Source: Rugalucina vietnamica (taxonomy: Eukaryota; Mollusca; Bivalvia; Lucinida; Lucinidae). From it: a stretch of 64,000 bases of DNA. The stretch's first letter is position 1. Each line of letters begins with the position of its first letter. Under the pieces are notes generated by a model. It was not told where the DNA came from. It did no database searches and saw nothing but the letters and a program-made list of their open reading frames with translations. Below are positions 55,990-64,000 of this stretch, piece after piece. The DNA lies in contig OZ024874.1 of the NCBI GenBank assembly GCA_964017185.1, positions 55,283,356 through 55,347,355 of the forward strand, in the 5' to 3' direction. A program made the position numbers and the translations under genes.

Positions 55990-57270
55990 AACACTTACGT
56001 TTGAAAATATACTTCTAAGCAATGTTTAACTTATTTGACCCCATTTAGGAATATGTCTTTGATTTAGACTTCTCGTGTAAATTTTCGAAATTACAGTACA
56101 ATAGTCTGGCTTTCGTTGCCGGTTGTAAAAGGGCTACTGATGAGGGTTGTAAAAGGGCTTCTGAACAGGGCTATCGGTATCATAAACTTCGAAAAACCTT
56201 TTCTAAATTTTATCGTAGACACTATGAATTGATTTCCAAATATAATGTTGGGTTAAAAAGGTACAAGTAGGCAAAGATCAGGAAAAGGCGCAATCAGAAA
56301 GAGATTCCCACTCCAAAAACCGAGGTGGGAACAAACCAAACTAACAATCAGGCACTTATACCATGAAACATATCGTAAGCCGAATGAGCAGCTATTTTCC
56401 CAATAGGTGGCCACTCAGTTACCTTAACTTAATTAAAAATATGAAAACATACATAAGGCGCCAACAGCACAAAAACTTTTAAACACCAAGACATAAAACA
56501 AAAAGAACCACCACAGAAGTATCGCCTTGGAACGATCATTAACACAAAGTTACTGGCGGGCTTAAACCGGTTTTACAGGATCCTAACCTCACCCTCAGCT
56601 TCTGCAGTGGTTCATAACATTTAGTAAGTTCTTGGGTCCTCGTGGTGAATCTCTAACTAGTCAATGAATCATCAAGAACAAACAAATAAATCATGATAAA
56701 CATCCTGATGAATCAAAAACAAGGACTCACAGATTGAGTAAGCTGCCCGACGATGGAGATCCCTGGGCGCCGAATAACCTACTAACTCCGGAGCAAAAGA
56801 AAAACACCAGTTGGACCCCGGTGGGCCAAACAACAGACAAGAAGCTCCGGTCCCAACCAACTAAAATGAATAGCTTTAAGTCGGGGCCATCATAGAGTCT
56901 GACGCCCGACCCACCGGCGTGCAATTAAAGAAGGCAGCATAGTTATCAACCATGATTGGGTTAAAAACTAAGCATGCAGACTGTCGCATAACATTCAAGT
57001 TATAACCTATACGTCTGTAACGTGTTATGATTTTTCTGAACTGAAAAGAAAAATCATTAATTCCTATAAGTTTCTTAAATTTGTAAACTAAGTCACCATA
57101 AAATTCAGGTTCCGAAAGACGTAAAGACCTTGGTTTTTGGAGTGGGAGTCTTTTCCTGATTGCGCCTTTTCCTGATCTTTGCCTACTTGTACTTTTTTAA
57201 GTGAGGGCCTTTCGGAACCTGAATTTTATGGTGACTTGGTTTACAAATTTAAGAAACTTATAGAAATCAG
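55990..57270. pseudogene. Rearranged fragments of the 2-3.4 kb retroelement
   Basis: Bases 56165-56262 (plus) match the RT tail segment GYRYHKLRKTFSKFYRRHYE. Bases 56330-56530 match 1430-1615. Bases about 56870-57120 (minus) match the RT 3' end and flank at 1973-2220. Bases 57195-57265 (plus) repeat part of it inverted. None can encode a protein. The head-to-head arrangement suggests repeated 5'-truncated or inverted insertions. Confidence 0.65.
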
Positions 57271-57289
57271 GATAAAAACAACTATTTCT

Positions 57290-58041
57290 GGGTCTAAGGT
57301 TTGGGATGTTGCAGCTTACTAACTGCGACCTTGAAGGCCTCAAGGTCTGGTAAGCATCCAACATCTGCAGGGAGGGTATTCCACTGGACAGTGGAAAGAA
57401 GGAGTATTTATAGTAGTTTGTACTTGTTTGTAACTGGCGGAAGGTCATTGAATGGCAGTATCTGGAGATTCTATTCGAAGCTTCAATGTATTCAGGAAGA
57501 CATACAGCAACCAGGCCATGTACTATTTTGAAAAATAGACATAGACGGGCATCTGCCCGTCGTAACTCAAGCGTTCTCCAACCGAGTTTGTCACCATTTT
57601 TGCATTATCCACTGGTTCCCAGCTGTAGAAAAATCAATATTGGAAAAACAGATAACCAGAACCCCCCTGACCTTTGAGGCCAGGGAGTTCTGGTTACCTG
57701 TTTTTCCAATATTGATTTTTTGTAAGCAGGAAACCAGCCGATAATGCAAAAATGGTGACATTCACAGTAGCAGTAGTGCTTGACCGGGTAGTCGAAATTG
57801 CTAGTGGTCCAGCGTGCTGCCCTGCGTTGAACTTTTTCCAGCTGGAGTCTTTTTTTTCTTTAGTGTGGGGGTCCCAAACGGGGGCTGCGTACTCCAGCTG
57901 GGGGCGGACAAGTGTGCTGTAGGCAGTCTCTCATACCTTTTGGGTTTTGGTGTTACGCTGGGTGAAATTTAGCGTCCTGGTGGCATTTTTAGTTATTCTG
58001 TCAATGTGGGGATTCCAGGAAAGGCCACTGGAGATATCAAC
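57290..58041 (-). pseudogene. LINE (CR1/Jockey-like) 3' ORF2 fragment
   Basis: The minus strand reads in pieces as the C-terminal part of a non-LTR retrotransposon polymerase: VDISSGLSWNPHIDRITKNA, then RPQLEYAAPVWDPHTKEK, then LQLEKVQRRAARW, then a C-terminal RTLELRRADARL-like segment and a tail. This is the usual order. It is interrupted by frame breaks and by the inverted-repeat insert at 57590-57759. It lacks the endonuclease and the RT core. Confidence 0.75.
57590..57759. mobile_element. MITE inside the LINE fragment
   Basis: Ends GTCACCATTTTTGCATTATC and GATAATGCAAAAATGGTGAC. Inner arms AATATTGGAAAAACAG and complement pair. A related fragment is at about 4140-4215. Confidence 0.8.
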
Positions 58042-58300
58042 CTTTTTCAACCAGCTACGAAAGCCAGACTATTGTACTGCAATTTGTAATGAATAAATAT
58101 GCAGGTTTGATCCTTTGGAAGCAATAAAAACATTCAAAGGGGGAACTATATTGCGCAATTTCGGGTAATGAACCCTCATCAGTACAAGGAGTTTCTATAC
58201 CTTGGCTTGAAACTCCTTGATCAGTAGCCCTTTTTAAACTGGCAACGAAAGCCAGACTATTAATTTATACTGCATTTCGAAAAATTACACGAGAAGTCTA
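58042..58300. repeat. Inverted copy of the 55-kb direct repeat
   Basis: Contains ATATTGCGCAATTTCGGGTA, GGTAATGAACCCTCATCAG and CGAAAGCCAGACTATT in reverse relative to 55041-55275, with rearranged internal order. Confidence 0.65.
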
Positions 58301-58802
58301 AAATGAACAGGGTTATCGACCAGGTCGGTAGATAGCGACGCACCATCGATCGAAATGTCCCAAACCAAAATAATTGTCGTAACCCGTCCATTGTCACCAG
58401 TGATACACTTCCGTAAACAAACATGTCCGCTTTGGCGCTATCTCAGAATTTTATGAATCCGGATAAAGATTTCGTGCTGCATGGGAGGACAGCATCGTAT
58501 TGGTATTTTCTTTTAAATGCTGTATATTGCATGTGCTCAAAACACATCGAAATAAAAGCAAAGGCATTATATTGAACAAATTTGCTGTGAAATTTAGCAC
58601 TGTTACAAACAAGTTAACGCTTTTAAAAAATCCCATTACTCGGCATTAGTTAAAACAGAGAAGCTGGGGTAGCATATATGGATGCATCATGTTACTGACG
58701 GTTCATTTTAGGCACTGTATTGCAATCAGGCCTTTCTTTGTGATGCCTAACAATAAGTTTGCCCGTCTCTGTCTGGTCCACTGGTGTATGTTCGTCGGCT
58801 GA
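58301..58802. other. No gene seen
   Basis: No supported ORF, RNA or repeat structure. Confidence 0.45.
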
Positions 58803-59529
58803 GGCTATCCGCACGACGGTCATGCCAATAATCGGCGTTATCCGCACGATGGTCGTGCCGATAACCGGCGTTATCGGCCTGACTGTCGTGCGGATAGCCA
58901 ATGCTACAGCTATTGGCTATCGGCACGACAGGAATATAAGATTTTCTAACAAGCTTAAGTATGCATTAAACTTTTAATTTGTCATTAAATAAATTAATTA
59001 TGTGTTTAGCTATTGAAATACATTCAAAATTGACATTTTTGTTAATTATGAATAAGAAAACTAGTTTGACTTGATTAATCCAGCTGATGTAAACTGAATC
59101 AAAGTAGTTTTGTAACAGCGGATAAAAATATAATCATTGCATTTTTTAATTTAATGGGCTGAAATGTTTCCATACTCCATTTTTAAAATCAAAGGCTGTT
59201 TATTCTTTTGGATTACCACATTATTTCATTATTTAGGTAACGATAATTACTGTCTCACGACTGATTTTTTAAAACAGGTAAATTTACAGGTAAGCCAATT
59301 TCAGCAAAATAACAATTTTGTTAATTAAAAAGTAAAAAATCCTGCATGTGTAATATTCTGTTTTAGTTTTGAAGCCAGTGTAATATATTTTTCAACTTAA
59401 AATGTATCAATTTCTAAACATATTTAACATTTGGATATCGATTTTCCTGTCGTGCGGATAACGCCGCTTATCCGCACGACGGTCGTGCCGATAAGTGGCG
59501 TTATCGGCACGACCGTCGTGCGGATAGCC
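58803..59529. mobile_element. Element bounded by palindrome clusters
   Basis: Perfect 19-bp terminal inverted repeats GGCTATCCGCACGACGGTC. Both ends are stacked palindromes of CCGCACGAC / GTCGTGCGG / GTCGTGCCGATAA (58803-58935 and 59448-59529). The middle is AT-rich with no ORF. It resembles a non-autonomous DNA transposon (foldback-like). Confidence 0.75.
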
Positions 59530-61038
59530 AGTGTCATGTTCATCTGGCTCTGGAAACGGCACCACAGAGATTAAACACGATTGACAAACAGCTGAAAAAA
59601 ATGAAACTGTTAAAAAAAGAAGACACAGAATTTTGTGGAGAAAACATGATTGTTAGAAAGTTAATGTGTGTTTCATCAAATAGCGAAGTGTTGGTGAGCA
59701 TTTCTTTGTATAGACCTAGAGCTATCAATGCCAATACACTTCACAAACGTCACACTGCTGGTTCCTTGTAATAGACAGCCCTAGGGCAAGAATTTCCCTA
59801 ATCATGACATCAATTCCCACTTGAAATTATCACTTTTTCTGGGCGTCACCCTTCAAAATTATTTGGCCATTACATTAAAAACATGCAATGCCACAAATGT
59901 ACCTGGAAAAGAATCCTTGAATCCCTTTGCATTGAGAATTTGTTTGTCATTCGCACAGTTGTCTAGTTTCATACTGCCATCTTGTTCCAAACGCGGGAGA
60001 AGGTTGTTTCCTTGTTGTAAACATGAAATGATGCAGTAAATGTTGGAAGCAACGATTTACGTCATGGCGCGTGATTGATGTAAAACACTTTTTGATTGGT
60101 CGATCCATCTGAGCGGTAAGACTAATTGGCCAATGACAACAACGAACTGAATTTGACCAAAACAAACATGGCGGCGCCCGGCGAGTTAAAGCATTAAAAA
60201 CGGGCCTTGAAATTTAGTGATTTTAGGAGTCTTAGATTGCTCTTAGTCCCGGAAATATATGGCGAGTTGCCATAGGGAAAACAAGGAGTTAAACTGCAAA
60301 GTAAAAATGCTGTAGTGCATACAATGAATTGAATTTATGATTACTTTTTTTCGGCTATATGGCGATATTCTTACACTCGCCATATCTTTATATTGCTATT
60401 CTTGTATTAGCATATCCTTATATTGCTATTCTTTGTATGACGAGTCATTTTGGCCCATAGAGATTGTAAACAACAGCTGAGTTGTATGAGTCTAGCATAC
60501 GACCTTCAATCAATACACTAAACATTAGTGTTTTAGCAATTTTTTTTTTTTTACACTTTTCGCCGAAAAAAATCTTTCCCCAGATAAAATCATGGTAAGG
60601 CAATGTATATCGACACAGAATATGTTTGTGTTGTTTTCTTGTCAAAGACGAAATGTTACTCACATGCCACTTAGCGGTTTCATGAAGATAGTGTTCGTTT
60701 ACAAAATACAGAAAGCAGAAATCCTGTACCCTCCAATCTCCTGAGAAAATTGCACATTTATAGCCCAAAATCTACAGTACGCAGTTGAGACCACCACTTC
60801 GAAAATCCAACACCAGTGCAGTGTTTCATTTTTTTGTTTAACGGGTTAATTTGAATCCAGATCATCTCGGCCCAAACAGAGTCCCACTCCATTTTCCGCC
60901 ACACCTCGCTTTAATTATCAATAAGAATGCTTCTTCCAACAGGCAGAGATACAACTACATTTCTTTATGATAAGTTATGATTTAAAGGACAAATACTATC
61001 ATTCATTTTTACAGTTAGATTCTTTTATATCTTTTCAG
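59530..61038. other. No confirmed exon
   Basis: Presumably 5' intron or flank of the following gene, but no convincing upstream exon was found. ATGGCGGCG at about 60168 opens only a very short frame. TATATTGCTATTCTTGTAT-like repeats lie near 60390-60440. Confidence 0.4.
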
Positions 61039-63953
61039 GGAAAAAGCTGGTCATTACAGAAATTCACAACTGACAAATACAACAGCAAGACTGAGCCAAC
61101 ATGCACTTTACGACCCAGATAATTACCGGGTACACGGAACTGAAAGAAAATACGCAAGAAACTTATCAGAGCTGGCAAACAACCTAGAATATGTAAGTGA
61201 TAGAGTGGGAGACACTTTGAAATATGGATGCCCTAAAGAAGTGAGGATTCAATCAGAGGAAACATTGACCAAACCATTAGATACAACTGGAGTGTCCATG
61301 CATGAATGTTTAAGAACAGATATAGCAGATGATGAATTGCTCAAGCTGTATGAGAAAAGTGTTGAAATTTTGGACAAAGAAAACACAGACACATTGGAAA
61401 ACATCGGTGGAAAACCATTGTCTCCTAGAGATTCACAGTGGTTTGTCAATCCAAATCATCTTCCATTAACAGAGGCTCCCACTTTACAAAGTGTTGGTCA
61501 GACATTCAGAAGGTCAGATAGAGTTGCTCAAAATTATTCTGATAGAGACAAGTTTGCTTTAAAGCATTTTCCAATAACGTTGGGCTCAGCGTATGAACTT
61601 TGTGCTGAAGGTTTTCCTGAGTATAAAGCCATGTTGACAAAAGCCCCGCCTTCAGTTAGAATGCAGTGGTCAAGGTCAAGGTCTGCCAGCCCGATGAGGA
61701 AGTCACACATTGCCAGAGTTAGAGACCACTTTGACGAGGAACAAGACCTGGAGAAGCTATACCTGACAACAGCAGAGGCACCTAATATAGGTACATTTAT
61801 ACATGTATACTGTGCAATTCGACACATAAATCACAACACACTAATAAAAAAAATTGGTGCAGTAGAAATCCCCAGTTTCTACTATATCATTTAGTAGTTT
61901 TGAAAACACTGTGTTTAATGTTATGAAATACTCAAAAGCATTTTAATTTTAATATTTGATAATACTTCATCATGAAAACAAACAACAAATCATGCAGTTC
62001 TCTACAAATATGGGGTTATTTGAATCTTAATCAGTTAGAATCTACTCTTATCAAAAACCAGGACATTTAATTCCAAGTTTATACACCTTATTTAAGTTTC
62101 CTTTCAAATATGACTGAAATACACTGCTTGTAAGATGATGCTGGAACTTCAAAGATATGATTTTCTTATGTCAATCATCAGTCATTTTTATGCTGCTCAG
62201 TAATGTTAAAATGCCAACAATTGATGGCACCTTAACATTTATGTGCAGGATACATTCTATGCTGAGCTAAGTCAAGCATGAAAAAAGACAATTTCATTAG
62301 ATATATGAGCCGCGACGCGAGAAAACCGGTCTTCGGGGTTTCCGACCAGGTCCGACACAAACCGGCCTGTACAGTCTCAGAAGCCGGCTAGAAGCTTGAA
62401 ATTTCGGATTTAAGAAGAAGAGAAATAGTACTATCCGTGTAGCGAAAACAAAGGCGCTGATCAGCTTCGCGGTTACCGCGAAGCTGATCTGCGCCTTTGT
62501 TTTCGCATAGGCAAAAATCCGGTTTTCTCACGATGCGGCTCATATAAGAAAGCTGCATCAGGAGAAAACCAACATTGTGCAGTGCGAAAACAGGTGCAGA
62601 TCACTACGATACTACAATTCCTCTTCATTCTACTTCCAAAATTTCCAGCCTCCAGCCAGTTTTTGTGGCTGTACAGACAGGTTTGTGTCTGACCTGGATG
62701 GAAACCACAATGTTGTTTTGCTCATAATGCAGCTCATGTATTTGAGCCGCCCCATGGGGAAAACCAACAATCTGCATAGGCGAAAACAAAGGCGCAGATC
62801 AGCTTCGCGGTAACCGCGAAGCTGATCAGTGCCTTTGTTTTCGCTACACGGATAGTACTATTCCTCCTCTACTTAAATCCAAAATTTCAAGCTTCTAGCT
62901 CTTTTCTGTGCTTGTACAGGTCGGTTTGTGCCAGACCTGTTCGGAAACCACATTGTTGGTTTTTCCACGAGGTGGCTCATTTTTAGGTTCCAGCAGCTTT
63001 GTTCTGACATCCCCATACCAGCTGTCTCTAGGCAAGTTACGACTAGAGAGACTACAGCTTGAGGAGTCTAAGTTACTACAGCTGAAACGACTGGCGGAGC
63101 TGGAGAGAATAAGAGGACCTAAACCTCAATGGTAAGATTGGTTGTTCTGGTGTATACTAAATGAACCACATGAAATGATATGATGTTATTTGCATCTATA
63201 GGAGAAAACAGAATCTCATGATCAGTGCCTTTGCTTTCGCTACATACTCATTATAACCCTGCTATTTTAAAACCTAAAGTTTTACACATCTAGCCATAGT
63301 CAGCCCACTTTGTGCCAGACCTGGTTGGAAACCTGAAATTTTCCCATGACACTGGGTCACACTGCTCAAATAAATCAAGAAATCAAATTTTGCTTTTGAC
63401 TCAGCGTTTGCTGTTCATATTTTAAGTTTTTGTCCACATGAAATGTGGGCATATATCAGAACCTATCACAAATGCTACAAGCTTCAAGCCTTGAAACAAA
63501 GTAGACTGTCACCCCTCGGAGCTGTGGATGACCCAATGAATTGTAGGTCTTGGGCAACAGTTTATCGGGTCATCCACAGCACCTCGTGGTGATAGTTTAG
63601 CTGTTACACAGGAAGGTATGAAATAGTTGTAAACTGTCATTTTCATAACTTCGCTGTTTTATGATGAATACTGAGAGCAGTAAATGATTCTTATCACTGG
63701 TACAGAAGCCCACCATTTATTCTGTACAGAGTAACTGTCATGGAATGGTATTTATTTAGGATACGGCAATAACATGTACCTTTAATGTTACAGGTATTCG
63801 TCTAAGGGCCTGGACTTCCACTATGAGGCTCACAAGAACACTGAGATGATAAAGTGTGAAGAACAGTACCAGGATCTACTCGACTATAGAGAAGATTTGC
63901 TACGATCTTCCTATCTTAACCTTAAGAAACATAACAAAACATTTTCAAAATAA
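61039..63953 (+). CDS. Unrecognised protein, 3' three exons, coiled-coil C-terminus
   Basis: Exons 61039-61790 (acceptor CTTTTCAG, donor GTACAT), 62987-63131 (acceptor TTTTTAG, donor GTAAGA) and 63794-63953 (acceptor TTACAG, stop TAA). All join in frame and give about 351 residues; the N-terminus lies upstream and is not identified. The first exon is hydrophilic with Tyr/Asn-rich and acidic segments and a basic SRSRSASPMRKS patch. The second encodes a strong amphipathic coiled coil (LRLERLQLEESKLLQLKRLA). A GPKPQWY junction follows, then FHYEAHKN and a charged tail. No membrane segment is seen. I do not recognise the family. Composition recalls cytoskeletal or ciliary proteins, but that is only an impression. 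MITEs crowd the second exon on both sides. Confidence 0.8.
62307..62543. mobile_element. MITE family A, full length
   Basis: Reverse orientation relative to 17531. Perfect central palindrome. First of three copies in series in one intron. Confidence 0.85.
62550..62736. mobile_element. MITE family A, centre deleted
   Basis: Starts AGCTGCATCAGGAGAAAACC and ends ATAATGCAGCTCA; most of the palindrome is lost. Confidence 0.7.
62743..62980. mobile_element. MITE family A, full length, next to an exon
   Basis: Ends GAGCCGCCCCATGGGGAAAACC and TTTTTCCACGAGGTGGCTCA. It stops 6 bp before the exon at 62987, so it supplies nearly all of the polypyrimidine and branch-point region. Confidence 0.85.
63190..63350. 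mobile_element. MITE family A, partial
   Basis: Retains GATCAGTGCCTTTGCTTTCG and TGTGCCAGACCTGGTTGGAAA. It lies about 60 bp after the donor of the 62987 exon. Confidence 0.55.
63504..63598. repeat. Short palindrome
   Basis: ACTGTCACCCCTCGGAGCTG and GGATGACCC pair with GGGTCATCCACAGC and CTCGTGGTGATAGT. A probable hairpin MITE in the last intron. Confidence 0.6.
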
Positions 63954-64000
63954 CGGTGCATAATTGCTGATAGGATTTTTGATGATACAGATCATTGTAG

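Noticed and set aside
60168-60200. ATGGCGGCGCCCGG as start of the unknown 61-kb gene
   Set aside because: The frame ends after about nine codons and no donor site is close enough to leave it before the stop.
60666-60736. Possible minus-strand exon with TTTTCTCAG acceptor and GTGAGT donor, reading DWRVQDFCFLYFVNEHY
   Set aside because: Splice sites look good, but no partner exons, start or recognisable protein were found, and the plus strand already hosts a gene just downstream.
61249-61827. Minus-strand open frames of 66 and 97 aa
   Set aside because: Antisense shadows of the plus-strand exon 61039-61790.

Overview
The window looks like nuclear DNA of a marine bivalve mollusc or close relative. 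This is inferred from AT-rich, intron-rich genes buried in many families of short palindromic elements and tandem-repeat-bearing Helentron-like elements, and from Penelope-like/LINE remnants. No bacterial operons, rRNA genes or CRISPR arrays were seen.

Four coding units are supported. (1) 6.8-15.9 kb, plus strand: a complete phytanoyl-CoA dioxygenase (PhyH) family gene with 9 coding exons in each mature form. The second coding exon exists in two alternative versions. (2) 22.0-52.4 kb, minus strand: a complete NUDC (nuclear distribution C, HSP90/dynein co-chaperone) gene encoding 331 aa, with a first intron of about 22.7 kb and a penultimate exon present in two alternative versions. (3) 48.1-50.5 kb, minus strand, inside NUDC intron 1: a long intact pogo/Tigger-type transposase-derived ORF with substituted catalytic residues and a C-terminal PHD-like Cys/His module. 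(4) 61.0-64.0 kb, plus strand: the last three exons of a gene I do not recognise, with a C-terminal coiled coil. A short Cys-rich ORF at 53.6-54.1 kb is uncertain.

The main finding is that PHYH-like and NUDC each carry a tandem pair of homologous exons whose lengths (169/163 nt and 119/119 nt) are not multiples of three and whose phases match. Including both copies, or neither, shifts the frame, so exactly one copy must be used. This is the signature of frame-locked mutually exclusive splicing, seen independently in two neighbouring genes.

The rest is mobile DNA. A roughly 235-bp palindromic MITE (family A, about 20 copies) and a roughly 260-bp MITE (family B, 7 copies) repeatedly sit within 10-50 bp of exon edges. 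Other items are a 507-bp TRIM-like miniature LTR element with a target-site duplication, four Helentron-like (HINE-type) families sharing a terminal hairpin and subterminal inverted repeats around tandem arrays, a 4-kb inverted-repeat element carrying a 188-bp satellite with higher-order structure, a 5.6-kb inverted-repeat element, tRNA-type SINEs, and broken reverse-transcriptase elements at 0-3.4 kb and 55-58 kb. Layout: 0-6.7 kb retroelement debris and TRIM; 6.8-15.9 kb PHYH-like gene; 16-22 kb repeats; 22-29.7 kb NUDC exons 2-10; 29.7-52.3 kb NUDC intron 1 with repeats and the transposase-derived gene; 52.4 kb NUDC exon 1; 52.6-61 kb repeats and RT debris; 61-64 kb 3' part of an unknown gene.
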